Made by a program: the position numbers and the translations under genes | Part shown: positions 46,333 to 57,979 of the stretch, in pieces | Position numbering within the stretch: the first letter of the stretch is position 1 | Layout of the letters: each line of letters starts with the position of its first letter | The notes under the pieces: generated by a model | Seen by the model: the letters and a program-made list of their open reading frames with translations, nothing else | What the model was told of the DNA's origin: nothing | The model's database searches: none | DNA from: Garcia nutans | Lineage: Eukaryota > Streptophyta > Magnoliopsida > Malpighiales > Euphorbiaceae | Direction: 5' to 3' | Assembly (NCBI GenBank): GCA_947685225.1 | Contig: CANTUV010000010.1 | Location: 5,518,001-5,582,000, forward strand | DNA length: 64,000 nucleotides

Positions 46333-48208
46333 ATCAACCCGTGTTAACGACCATTAATGTTGATAATAATTGGCCACTAAACGACCTTCTGCCATGAATA
46401 CTCCATTTCTCTTTAATTATTCTACTTTTTAATTATTTTAATTAGCAATTGAGTATTCTCAAAATCATAAAAGATATCATATAACTATAAATGTTTAATT
46501 ATGAAACAGTAGAAACCCACCAAAAACGGAGTTCCATGTCAATTGAAAGCTATTAAAAGAACGTTAACAGAAAGTCACAGAATTTACAGATAAAATCACT
46601 AATAAAAGTATTGGTGACTACTGTAAACCAGAAAAGCAATAAAAAATTAAAAAATTAAAAGTCAGCAGACTGTGAAGTCAGAACCAATTGTCCATTTCCC
46701 ATACTCTGAAAAAAGTTAAAAAACTTTCTCCACAGAAAAAATAATTATTTTTTGTGGTAAAATATTCAAATTATATTAAATCTTCTTAAGTTTAGCTCGA
46801 TCAACACAAATAATTTTATACCTCTTTTGTTCAAAATTTTATTTAATGAGAGAAATTGTAATAATTAAATCTGGATATCTAGTAAATTGAGATAAATATT
46901 TAATTATGGAATTATAAAATATATTGATGAATTTTGACTTAATCAAGAATTGTAAAATTACAAGTTTAAATTTGAATGAGTTGTATAATAAAATTTTGAA
47001 AATTCTAAACCGTATGATAAATTGAAAAGCAGCCGAGCATAAGGTCAAGAGGTGCGAATACGCTATATACATATAAGGTCAATATTATTCTAATAATTCT
47101 TCAATGATATTAAAAACAAGTCTAAGTTTTCAATTCAATATAATCCCATTCTTAAGTTGGTAATAGTACTGTCGTGCGTCCACGGCAGGAGACACATAAC
47201 TTACAACATAAAATAGATTGGTCTCCTTTATTATTGTTCTCTATAATACTTCTGAAAAATAATAATTCAATACTTGAGCATTTATCTTCGCAAGTAAAAA
47301 AAAAAAAGATTACAATTTTATTGGACTGAAAAATTCTATTTATTTTCATCATATTTTTAACATACCATTTTGAAATTATCGCTGCTTAATTCAAAACTCA
47401 AAATAACACAATTTACTAATAAATTAGATTTTATTCTTACTCGTATATATATATCTTTATATAAACATATGATTAAAAATATTAGAATTTTTTTTAATCT
47501 TTTCATAAAATTTTCTTTATTATATATTATATATCGAATTATAATAATCATTTCGAGAAGTTAAAAAAAATATGAGTAGATAAATTATAATAAAATTAAA
47601 AATTATAATTTCAATTAGATTATTTACAATAAAACATTCATCGGGTCCGCTTACAAATGTCAGACCGTTATACGTCTCATATTTCAACATTATTTTTTTG
47701 TGGAGAGAATGTTCAGATTTATTCTTCACTCATATTATTGATATCTGCACATATATAATGTTGTACATAAAACCTGTTGGCTTAAAATACATTTAATTTT
47801 CGGCTTTTTATGATTTCATCTTATCTTTTTAGAATTAGATTTATTATACTCCAAATTTTTTAAAATTGTTTACAATTATATCCTTTGATCAAAATTTTTT
47901 TCTCTTATATTATCATACGACATGAATTAAAAATTATAATTTCTTATTTAATTCCTCTTATTTAATATAATTACCAAGTTCAATATCTTTTTTTAATAAG
48001 CGAATTAAATAACTATTTATATTTTTAATAAAATAATCATTATGTTTAAAATAAATAAAATTTTTAAAAAATTAAATTATATGTTTTTTTTAAAAAAATA
48101 TCTTACAGTTTTTTATGCAATGTAAAATAATAATAATAATTTTGAAAATTGGAAGTGTTATAATATACTTTGAAAGTATAGTGTATAACTATACAAAAAG
48201 TTGAGATC

Positions 48209-48241
<33 letters not shown>

Positions 48242-49018
48242 AATCATTATTTTGGAGTCAAGCCAAGTAGAACTATGAGTATGTTAAAACTCTACAGAAA
48301 TAAAATTTTTTTTATTAAATTTTAACGCAACCGAGAATATATTAGAATAGTACTAGTAGCCCTGTATATAAAATCTCCTAATAAAAAAATTGTAATTCAA
48401 AGACCCTTTTTTTAATTAAAATATCTTAATTAAGGATATAAAAATGAATGCAATGATTTTTGTATAACGCATGCATTAATCCCTTATTTTCTGATGATTG
48501 CCGTCAGTTTTCCCGTTCCCAAACAAAATGAAAGGGGTAAAATCCTTCACCTCTTTTTCTGGTTCCTCATTGTCTTTTCAAACAAAAGGTTATAAATAAT
48601 TTTTGGACTGAGTTAGGCTTAGGCATTGGCCTCGTCAAAACTTCAGCAACAGTTGAGACTCAGCTATCTTTGAACTAGGATAGGAAGATTCTTTTCTATT
48701 AGCTCATATCATTTTACACCCCAAAAAATAATCTGACCAGTAATAATATTACCAATGTTTTTATTAAAATTTGCAATACATTTTTTTCGTAAATTTAATT
48801 TAATGATAATATACAATATATATATAGTTATATTTCTCCTTAAGAAATTAAAAAGAAACCTTGACCATACAGGATTAATAGTTAATTACTTAGCTACCAG
48901 TAATTAACTAAATCCTAATCTCAAGACTACTTAGGAAAGAATTTTTAGAATTGTCAGTCCATTCAATAAATAAGCAATTCAACAAGATAGCGACAGCAGC
49001 TGCTTTCTCATTGCTAAT
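46333..49018. other. AT-rich intergenic DNA; no gene seen
   Basis: A/T-rich, with (TA)n at about 48211-48239 and short GC-richer patches near 48490-48640 that lack coding frames. The right end should hold the 3' untranslated region of the minus-strand peptide gene. Confidence 0.5.
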
Positions 49019-49354
49019 TCATTGAATTCTATTATTAGCATCGGTAGCCACACCAGTTGGAATAACAAGATCAGGGTATGCATGACCATGGCCGCCGGTC
49101 GGAGCATGACCAGCATAAACCCTTTGTGTGGTGCAAGGGGCACCACCCTGGCCAGAGACATAGGTGCAACCATTTGATCCAGAAGAAGGCACATCTCCTT
49201 TCAGAGACTGCAACACTAAATCTTTCTTTGCCATCATCAAAGTTTCTTCTTCGTCGTCCAGAATCCTTGTTGCCTCATGGACTTGAAACATGTTCGATAC
49301 AAGAAGAACCACCGCTGCCACTAGCAGAACCAGATTTTTATCAAGTTTTTCCAT
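49019..49354 (-). CDS. Small secreted peptide precursor, paralogue of 39882-40208
   Basis: Intronless, 111 residues, ATG at 49352-49354 (the frame extends upstream only to a TTG). The N-terminus is a signal peptide (MEKLDKN then LVLLVAAVVLLVSNMFQVHEA). The conserved block is LQSLKGDVPSSGSNGCTYVS followed by GQGGAPC. It shares with the paralogue SLKG-[ND]-VP, GSN, CTYV, GQG and a second cysteine 10-11 residues after the first. The C-terminal part (THAPTGGHGHAYPD region) is His/Gly-rich and not shared, which suggests that only the cysteine block is under strong constraint. Probable apoplastic signalling peptide of the CTNIP/SCREW type; the family call is an inference. It converges with the paralogue across the copia element. 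Confidence 0.8.
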   Translation of the reverse strand: MEKLDKNLVLLVAAVVLLVSNMFQVHEATRILDDEEETLMMAKKDLVLQSLKGDVPSSGSNGCTYVSGQGGAPCTTQRVYAGHAPTGGHGHAYPDLVIPTGVATDANNRIQ

Positions 49355-49491
49355 TTTCTTGCACAAAAATTAATCGGCAAAAGGACAGATCAGTTTATTA
49401 TTATGGGTTTTATTAAAAGTTAAACAAAAAAACTAATGAATAAGAATATATGAATTAATTTGGAGGTTATGTAGAAAAGGAAATTGAGGTG

Positions 49492-49499
49492 TTTATATA
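49492..49499 (-). promoter_or_regulatory. TATA box of peptide gene 2
   Basis: TATATAAA on the minus strand, about 140 bp upstream of the start codon, a normal plant distance allowing for a leader of roughly 100 bp. Confidence 0.5.
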
Positions 49500-49519
49500 T
49501 ATTATGAAATCAATTGCTA

Positions 49520-50600
49520 GATCGACCCACTTTTATGACTTGAATATTTCAATTTTGAGTTCATAGGTCTTGTTTCTGACTATTGACTAATTATTATATT
49601 ATTACTATTATTTCTTTGGTTTTTAAGCAAAGACTACATATGTATATGTTGTACTTATTATATATATAAAAAAATAAATAAAATTAGAAAAGAGAGAATA
49701 GGTCAAATGGGAAGAAAATTAACTTATGGATTTAAGAATATTGAATATATTTCATATATTATACATAAAAGGAGCAAAAACCAAATTAGAAGGCATAAAT
49801 TATTTTCTGGTCCATAATTAAAGGGGTAAGAAATTTAAATACTTGATAGTGATTGTTTTCTTCAATTTCACATGAACATTAATTTATAAATAATGACTGC
49901 TTCTCCTTTTAGATATAGCAACCTTGTGATTTTCTGTTCTATTAATTCTATGTATACTATGTTAAGACATTTTTTTAATTTTTTTTAATTTAAGCAAATA
50001 ATTTGAATCTTAATTAGTATTAGTATTATTTTTTAATTGAATTTGAATATTAATGTACCCTTTGAATGGGTATTGCATAATTGATTGCGAAGGCTGCCAC
50101 AACAACAAACCTAAACAGCTAATGCATATCATATTATTTTCCCTCTTGAATTAAGTGACATAAACACATATGCAAGAAAAGAAAACAAAAGAAAAAAAAA
50201 TTGCTCACATTGATAAATTATCACGTTTTTATATTGAATTTTTAGTTTAAAATGATCATATTAATCAATTTTAGTTTAAAATTTTGACAAATTAATATTA
50301 TCGATTTAATTTTGACTTACATATTTTATAAATTAAAATTGATTGAAACCAACGAAATTCAATGAAAATGATCGATAATCGTTGATTTTGTAAATTTTTC
50401 TCATTATGAGTAATAAACTTTGAAAGATAAATTTTTTAATCTAACCAATGATAGTTAGTTTAGCAAACTCCTAAAAACCAATCAGATCGACTAACGTTCC
50501 TACTTAGTATATTCAGAAACCAAACTTAAAAAGGCATGTCTGGTGTAATTTCCTCCAAATATTGGTCCTTACTATCAAGTTTCAGCCCATTATGAAACAG
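49520..50600. other. Upstream region of peptide gene 2; no gene seen
   Basis: A/T-rich intergenic DNA with no coding frame or repeat that I recognise. Confidence 0.45.
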
Positions 50601-50601
50601 T

Positions 50602-50895
50602 TCATAAAAATATCTGGAATAATTACACTCTTCATCATATTTTATAATTTTTTTTTTATTTTTATCTGTAATATTTTAATAATTTTATAATAAACTCATA
50701 ATAAACTATGTAAATTTATAAATTTATAATAAACGTATAATAAATTTATAATAAATTCAAAATAAACTCATAATAAATTATCTAAATCTGGTATTTTTAT
50801 AAAAAAAAATTATAAATTCTGATAAATCTATAAATATTTATAAAAACATGGTAAATTTGATTTTTTTTTATTTTTTTGATATTTTTATAAAGACT
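50602..50895. mobile_element. MITE-like repeat (family B), copy 1
   Basis: It begins near CATAAAAATATCTGGAATAA and ends near TGATATTTTTATAAAGACTTC. The two ends are imperfect inverted repeats. The interior is rich in AATAAACTCATAATAAA-type words. An inverted copy lies at 51034-51312. Confidence 0.5.
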
Positions 50896-51033
50896 TCAAA
50901 ATGCCCATTGCATGCAAGATGGATTAGGTTGGTCCAAGCCTAGAACACTACAGCCTACGTATTTTTCTAAACCAATACGAGTTACAAGTCATCTTCATTG
51001 GTTATTATTGATAAAATTATGAAAAAAATTGTA

Positions 51034-51312
51034 GGGATTTTCATAAAAATATCTGAAAAAATATAAAAAATTAAATTTATTATATTTTTAAAATATATTC
51101 AAATTTATAAGAATTTATAATTAGTTTATCAAAGCACATGATTAACATAGTTTATTATGAATTTATTATGAGTTTATTATTAATTTTTTATGGATCTATT
51201 ATGAGTTTAAATAGTTTATTATACTTAACTAAAATATCTCTAGTAAAAATAAAAAAAATTATAAAAAATGATCAAAGCTCTAATTTTCTAAATTTATAAA
51301 ACTATCTTAAAA
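51034..51312. mobile_element. MITE-like repeat (family B), copy 2, inverted
   Basis: It starts GGGATTTTCATAAAAATATC and ends near AAATTTATAAAACTATCTTA. The interior reads TTTATTATGAGTTTATTATT, the reverse complement of copy 1. The two copies face each other across about 140 bp and could fold together. Confidence 0.5.
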
Positions 51313-51384
51313 ATAAATTTCATTTTAAAAATACTACCATTTTTTAAAATTTTCAAAAATATTATATTTATATCTTTTGTTTTG

Positions 51385-51418
<34 letters not shown>

Positions 51419-51599
51419 AAGAGTAGTATTTCATTAAATTAAATCATGTGTTATAATATTGAATTGTCACTTAGTATAATTTAAGACAAAACTTAAATAT
51501 TATGATCTTAATTAATGAAAATATGTTTTCAGTTTTGTCTTAAAATAGTATATAAGCATAATTTTACATTTGGAGCTTAAAAAAATTCTTTTGAGAGAT

Positions 51600-51934
51600 T
51601 TTTTATCTAGTCATAATTATTTTGTATCTAATTATAATTTTAAATTTAAAAGAATTAACAATACAAGCATATGACAAAAAAAATACATTTTTTTATCTAC
51701 TCAAAAAAAAATTCTAAAAAATCTCTTGATTAAATTAGTATTTTACGTTTAGGATTTTTTTTATCTTAAATTTAAAATTTTAAAAGAATTTAAATAAGAA
51801 TAAAAAATCAATTTTTTTATCTAATTATAATTTTAAATTTAAAAGAATTTAAATAAAAACTAACAATATAAGCATATGACAAAAAAAATCTCTTGGTTAA
51901 TTAGTGTTTTACGTTTGGAATTTTTATCTAATCA
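51600..51934. repeat. Local direct repeats, the target site of the RTE LINE
   Basis: A unit of about 110-200 bp containing TATCTAATTATAATTTTAAA, AGCATATGACAAAAAAAA and a TTTTACGTTTRGRATTTTT end occurs twice, degenerately (about 51613-51760 and 51816-51925). A partial third start follows the LINE at 52543-52610. Confidence 0.65.
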
Positions 51935-52556
51935 ACAACAACAACAACTAAGCCTTAGTCTCAAGCAAGTTGGGATCGGCTGTATGGATCCTCAACAAAA
52001 TAAGCTCAAAAGATACCAAAAAAGATACTCCAGCCTTAGGCCCCTTCCAAGACACGGATTTTACGTCTCCATTCAAGTCTGTCATTAATCAAATCCGCAT
52101 CAAGATCTAAGGCACGTAAGTCTCTTGCTATCACCTCCTTCCACACAGTTCTAGGTCTTCCACGACCTCTAGTCCCCTCAATCAACAAATTCTCACATTT
52201 ACGAACCGCAGCATTAGGAGATCTTCTTAAAACATGTCCATACCATCTAAGTTTTCCTTCTCTCACCTTATCTTTGACATCCGCTACTTGGACTTTTTGT
52301 CGAATATGAACATTCTTAATTTTGTTCAGTCTGGTATATCCACACATCCATCTTAGCATCCTCATTTCTGCCACACTCATCTTATGCAAATATTGTCCCG
52401 TTGGTGCCCAACACTCATTACCATAGAGCATCGCAGGTCTAACAACCGTCCTATAGAATTTAACTTTCACTTTCAGAGGTATTTTCTTATCACATAGAAC
52501 CCCAGTCGCACCCTTCCACTTCAACCACCCTACCTGTATTCTTTTTTATCTAATCA
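51921..52556 (-). mobile_element. 5'-truncated RTE-type LINE with 14-bp target duplication
   Basis: The element is 51935-52542, read on the minus strand, flanked by the perfect direct repeat TTTTTATCTAATCA at 51921-51934 and 52543-52556. It keeps the C-terminal coding part of the reverse-transcriptase protein. Its 3' end is typical of plant RTE elements: a GGATCC...AGCCGATCCCAAC block, then ACTAAGGCTTAG and a (TTG)n tail in place of poly(A). Confidence 0.9.
52036..52524 (-). pseudogene. C-terminal fragment of an RTE LINE reverse transcriptase
   Basis: A 162-codon open fragment with the characteristic post-RT region: KVKFYRTVVRPAMLYGNECW, KMSVAEMRMLRWMCGYTR, and GKLRWYGHVLRR, RGRGRPRTVWK. The catalytic RT and endonuclease domains lie upstream and are missing through 5' truncation. 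No internal stop in the fragment, so the insertion is moderately young. Confidence 0.9.
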
Positions 52557-52859
52557 TAATTTAAAATTTAAAATAGTTTAAATAAGAATTAGCAATATTA
52601 ATACATTGATTAGAGATTTACATTCTTCAAAAAGAAAAAAAAAACTTTCACTCAACTATAAAAATACAATCATAGAAATTCTTATTCAAACATGGAAATT
52701 TATGGTTTCACATATCGATTTCATCAGTAGGGTGAATGAAATTAAGATGCAACAGTAGAATTTAAAAATGTGGGATGGTGCGTTTTTAGCAAATTTCATA
52801 ACATGAAAATCCAAATAATATATTCTCTCTTGAGATAATGCTATAAGATGAAAATACAT
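52557..52859. other. Intergenic; no gene seen
   Basis: Starts with part of the local repeat that the LINE interrupted, then A/T-rich sequence without features. Confidence 0.45.
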
Positions 52860-53264
52860 TACTCCTTCCGTTCTAAAATTATAGTTTCATTTTTATTTCA
52901 CACAGTTTAAAAATAGTAATTAAGTTAGTTTAATTATATATTTTTTATATTCTTCCATATATACCCCTAATTAATTCACAAACTCTATTTAATAAAATAA
53001 AATTATGATAGAAATATTATCGTAGAAATAACAATCAATTTAATAGAAATATATTTATTAAGAATGAGGTTATATTCAAATTTTATTTATTTTATTCATC
53101 TTTCTTAATTAATGATGATAAAATTGAAATTAACAATTATATAAAAATGCTTTTCAATAATAAAAACTCATACTAGTTAATTTAGGGGTATAATTGAAAA
53201 CACACATAATACTTAAAACTAAAAATAGAAAATTGGAACTATAATTTTGTACAGAGGGAGTGTA
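52860..53264. mobile_element. Stowaway-type MITE, about 400 bp
   Basis: It starts CTCCTTCCGTTCTAAAATTA after TA, and ends ATAATTTTGTACAGAGGGAG. The ends are inverted repeats of the CTCCCTCCGT Tc1/Mariner (Stowaway) type. The right flanking TA lies within TGTA, so the boundary is uncertain by two bases. Non-coding. Confidence 0.8.
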
Positions 53265-54118
53265 CAATTGATATATATTATTATGTGTTACATATAATAA
53301 TATATATCAATAGATTTATAATAAAATATTAATATACAAATTAATATATGATGTTATATATTTATATATGTTATATATAACAACATCAACATATATCAAT
53401 ATCTAATGTAAAAATAAAAAAATTATAAAAATTATTTCTTTGAAGTATTTTATTGAATATATGGTGTGTATTTAAATTAAAAAATAAAAAAAATCAATTA
53501 TTATATTTGAAACTACAAAATAATCAAGCAATAAAAACATGTGCAAAAATAAAATTAACAGGCACAAAAATCTTGTAAGATCAAATGAAATGTTAATTTC
53601 ACCCACCTTTTGCTAACCTTTTTCAGGCTGAGATGACATAAATAATTTTGATGAAAAGCTGCTGTAACCTTTTAATTTTTTTCATTCTTTATTATTACTC
53701 AAACGTACTTATCCTAAGTTAATGGCAAGTTACAAGAAACTAATCATAATAATAAGTAATTGAGGTCAGTTGCAATTCATATTTCATCAAGACAAGCTTT
53801 AGATTCGTAAAGATAATTACATACAAAAAAAAAAAACAAATAAGGTGGCGAAAGCATTTGAACCCATTGATTAATTTAATTACCAAACTAATATTAATTA
53901 AACGACTGAAATCTAAACCAAACAGCTATTCTTTTGTTGTTAGTTGTCATCTAAACCAAAAGTCTATTTTTCGTTCTTATTTTTTGTTGTCTCGGCTGTC
54001 ATTTTTGGAATTTTTTCACATATTTGTGGGCTTTCTGGATTTTTGGATTGTGACTGTCTTTTTATTTTCTTGTAATGGGTAGTTTATGGCCCCACAGATA
54101 TGTTTTTCCTCATTCTAT

Positions 54119-54151
<33 letters not shown>

Positions 54152-55481
54152 TCTTTTATCAAAAGAAAATGAAAAATCAAAGGAGACTCTCTAAATTGAA
54201 TATTACCATGATTAAAATCTTTCCGTTCAAAAGATGGAACCCAACTGTGCTGCTCTTGATGTTGATGATTATCATTTAACTTCCTTAATGTTTTCTGTTT
54301 TTTCTTCCTTAATATTTTCTGCCTTTTCTTCTCTTTCTCTTCTTCTTGGAGTAGTACTTAGTCTGGTTTGGGAAAAAAATACATTATTTTGGACGACTTG
54401 AAAGAAGAAGAAGGGAACAATGTAAGAAGAAGACAAAAAAAAAAATACCATAAATTTGAAAAAATAAAACATAAAATACAGTAAAAATGAAAAAATAAAA
54501 AGTAATATTAGTAAAATGAAAGTTAAAAAGTAATATATCATGTAATTTTCTCTAAAATTATACTAAAAAATTATCTTTAAATTAAAGTTGATTATCTATT
54601 TTGAATAGTAAATTATTTAAAATAATATTTAAATATTTTTAAATTTGCCACCGTGCTTATTTTTTTTATTTGACACTAAATTTATTTTTTTATACAAAAT
54701 TTTACGCTCATAATTTATATTCAAAGTTTATAATAATTTCAAGTTAAATAATCATTTATCTAAATTAGGGCCATACAAAGACCGGGTATTATTATTATTA
54801 TTATTATTTAGCTTCTGATCTAAGAATTTTCCACGTAAACAGAATAACTATTCTTTTATATTATTGGAAATGGTCAAGTGAAATCCCTTTTCATTTTTAT
54901 TTTTAAATCTATTGCATTTTTCTGAGGAGCTGATAAAAGAAAATGAAAATAAAAAAAAAGAAAAAGAAAAAAAAATACATTTTCTAGTTTCTACTTTCAT
55001 GTTTAAAGTTTAAGCAAAGGCATTATCTTCGTATAAGGCATTATCTTCACAATATTTATTCTTTATTATTTAAGAGGAAATTATTATAAGAATATCATTA
55101 TAACTCAATGAATACTAGAGTATTTTGAAGACAATTTTTTGCTCAGGGATTAATATTTTGATGTTTTCATTATCAAAATTACATATAGTTTCTCTCAGAA
55201 TTACATAAATTCCTATTCAAATCAAATTGTATGAACAAATAGAATATAGCTATTATATAAAGTGAAATAACTATTTTTTAATCTTAATTTATAAAAATTA
55301 TATTTCATAAGCTTGAAAAAATTATTTAAAAATTATTTAAAAATTATCAGATAGGAGCAGGGATTAATTTGGATCTTATTATTAGTTGGTTTTTTTACGA
55401 TGGCAACATATATATTAATTGCTTTCTAAAATGATGTAAATCAATTTTAAATTTTCCTTATCAACATTAACTACCAATCAC
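53265..55481. other. Intergenic; microsatellites, no gene seen
   Basis: An (AAT)n microsatellite is at about 54121-54150 and (ATT)n at about 54789-54808. The frames at 53858-54082 and 54272-54541 are of low complexity without recognisable domains. Confidence 0.5.
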
Positions 55482-55705
55482 AAATATTGTTTTTCTACCA
55501 ACTACCAGTTGGTTGAGATGGATGTGGGTCTCAATCCCTTAAGCATCGCCCTGGGATCAAACCGTGGGGATGTGAATAGAGCAACTGGGTTGGGAGGGTC
55601 GCCCCTTTCATTAGGCCACTGCAATACCTGAATCCGGATTAGTCGGCCAGTGAGCCGGATACCGGGTATCACTGCAAAAAAAAAAAAAAGAAATATTGTT
55701 TTTCT
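55482..55705 (+). mobile_element. tRNA-derived SINE with 15-bp target duplication
   Basis: The body is 55497-55690, flanked by the perfect 15-bp direct repeat AAATATTGTTTTTCT at 55482-55496 and 55691-55705. It contains a box A-like TTGGTTGAGATGG near the start and a box B-like GGGATCAAACCG near 55552, then a GC-rich unique body (about 55575-55665, ending CCGGGTATCACTGC) and an A-rich tail. The layout is that of a full-length plant SINE (Au-like style) mobilised by a LINE. Confidence 0.88.
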
Positions 55706-56689
55706 TAATTAGAATAAGTATTATATATGGAGGTTACATATTATAACGTTGTAAAAATCATTTTCCATATTTTCATTTTGCCAAAAGAAAAAAAGTCAAA
55801 AAAAAATACTATTGAACTTCAAAAAAAGAAAAGAATGAGAAAAAAAGATAAACAGCAATGAACGACGAGTTTTGAAATTATTTTCCAAAGAATGAATATT
55901 AAAAGAGGTCTTCAATTAACTGTTGCCATAACCATTATCTCAAATTGCACCATTAATTTCAAAAAATAAGTCAGAATTCAGAATATAAAATTGAACTTTG
56001 ACTCTTTTCTCTTTGCGCGCTTCTGTATATGAATGAATATATATTAATTTTGCTTTCCTTTGGCCAATATATATATATATATATATATATATTAATTTAA
56101 TTTAATTTCAAATTTATTTTAATATTTAATAATTATCTTAATATCATAAAGGGACTGATTTATCAGGAACAGTGACAAATTCATTGATTATGACTTATGA
56201 AATATGTCTGTCTTATATTTGAATTTGCTGATTTTTAAGATAAAATAGTTACTTTTTAAGGACATTTTAGCCTTTATACTGCTAAGTGGAGCCTGCTGAC
56301 ATTGGTAAAACTAAAATTACTAAAATGTGTTTTTCTTTTTCCATAACCCATAGAGATTTTTCCATAACACAGGTTAAATATTTTTTTTGATGATTAATAG
56401 TCTTTACACACTATTGTACTCCTAATAAAATTAAGATTTTAGGCTCTTGACCTCTCTGCATGTTAACTATTTCTAATAGTGTAATTTTAGAATTTAAATC
56501 ATAAAATAAAGGCAGGTCGTTGTTTGGTATAATGCATTCATTTATTTCTGAATTAATTGCAAACAATATTGCTTGAATTATTTACAAATCTGACTTTTAT
56601 GGAAATATGATTTTAATAATAATAATAATTTCTTTATATATTAAATTAAAAAATTCAAATTAATGTGTTATTAATGATTGTAAGAGCTT
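55706..56689. other. Intergenic; no gene seen
   Basis: A/T-rich with a (TA)n run at about 56067-56091. No coding frame of interest. Confidence 0.45.
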
Positions 56690-56850
56690 CTTGGCAAACA
56701 ACTTAGATATTTCAGTCGTATGGGTTCGTAGGCAAGTAAATATAGTGGCTCATTTTGTAGGCAAGCAAATATAATGGCTCATTCTCTTGCGAGAGCCGCT
56801 AAGAATTATGCTAGCTTTCATTTTTGGGTTTCTACACTGCTTTAATTAGT
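56690..56850 (+). pseudogene. L1-type LINE RNase H C-terminal remnant
   Basis: Broken frames read VWVRRQ-N-VAHFV, then SLARAAKNYASFHFWVSTLL. This matches the usual end of plant L1 RNase H domains ('VRR..N.VAH.LAR...'). Within it a 29-bp segment (GTAGGCAAGYAAATATARTG and on) is tandemly duplicated, at about 56729-56757 and 56758-56786. Confidence 0.6.
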
Positions 56851-56859
56851 ACCTGTTTT

Positions 56860-57820
56860 CCAGCAACTTTATTCAAGAATCATCAAGAAGTTGAAAACGC
56901 TCTCTTTGTGGTGGTTGTGTAGAAACTGATTTGCATGTAATAGGTCAGTGCAATCATGCTAGAGCCACATGATTTGCAGCTAACATTGGTGTGATTCCTT
57001 ATAATATTATTGCTACTTCTTTTGTTGATTGGTGGATACAGATACTGGAATCTCTGAATCTCAAAGGGCTTGAACCTTTTCTGACCAAGATAGTTTGCTT
57101 TTGTTGGATAATCTGGAAGGCACATAATGATTTTTGTTTCAAAGGCCTAATCCCAAATCCTCATTCTTCTATGCAAAAAGCAAGTAGGCTATTTTGTGAT
57201 TTTATGAATACTCTCAAGGTAAAAGCTAATCAGTCTGTTGTCCGTTTCAGATCAGAATGCTCAATTCTTTGATAATCATAAATCTTTTGCTTTAAGGTGG
57301 TCTCCACCTCCTCATGGATGGGCAAAAGTGAATTCTGATGCCACCTTCAATCATGAAAATCAAACAGCAGGATTGGCCATCATTATGAGAGACTTTAAAG
57401 GTAAACTAGTTTATGGGGTTGCCTGTATGTTTTCTTCATATTCTTCTCCATTGCAAAATGAATCTTATGCTCTTCTCAAGGCTATACAAAGAGCAGTTGA
57501 TCTCAGGCTGCAAAATTGCATCTTTGAATCTGATTGCAAAGGTCTTATAGATGCTATTAATAATCCTGACATGTGGCCCTTGAGATAGATATTATTGTCA
57601 TGAAGATTAAAAGGACAGTTGAATATTTTAATGATTGTTCCTTTATATTTAATAGCAGATTTTGTATCAGTGTTGCGGACTAGATTGCTTCATCAATTGC
57701 TAGGAGAAAACTTAGGATGGATTGGTTGTTGTATCCCCCAAGAACTTTAAATCATCTGTTGTACTTTAGATTCTAATCATCCTTAATATAATCTTATCAT
57801 TTGTTTTAAAAAAAAAAAAG
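56860..57820 (+). pseudogene. L1-type LINE 3' fragment: zf-RVT plus RNase H, poly(A)
   Basis: It begins with a zf-RVT-like block (CGGCVETDLHVIGQCNHARAT) with a TGA where Trp is expected, at about 56970. It continues as FVDWWIQILE...CFCWIIWKAHNDFCFKG (to 57272). A frame change to 57238-57588 gives the RNase H-like domain: SPPPHGWAKVNSDATF, GLAIIMRDFKGKLV, NESYALLKAIQRAVDL, FESDCKGLIDAIN. Degenerate RNase H sequence (SVADCIASSIARRKLRMDW) runs on to a poly(A) tail at about 57808-57820. It is a 5'-truncated, inactive non-LTR retrotransposon. Confidence 0.8.
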
Positions 57821-57979
57821 CCTTAATAAATCCACAATCCTTTGTACTTATTCCTTTTGTCATTTTGTCCCGTCGACTCTTTTAATATTTACTTTGCCCC
57901 CGAGCTTTATTTTTTCCTTATTCAATTGTTCATTTATTTAGCAAAATCAGAAAACTTATAATGCGTAATTATCAAATGT

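Noticed and set aside
49078..49416. 112-codon plus-strand frame opposite peptide gene 2
   Set aside because: Antisense shadow; the minus-strand frame has the signal peptide and the conserved cysteine block.
54272..54541. 89-codon minus-strand frame with many hydrophobic residues
   Set aside because: Phe/Leu-rich reading of A/T sequence followed by a Glu/Lys repeat from a CTT tract; no domain or paralogue.
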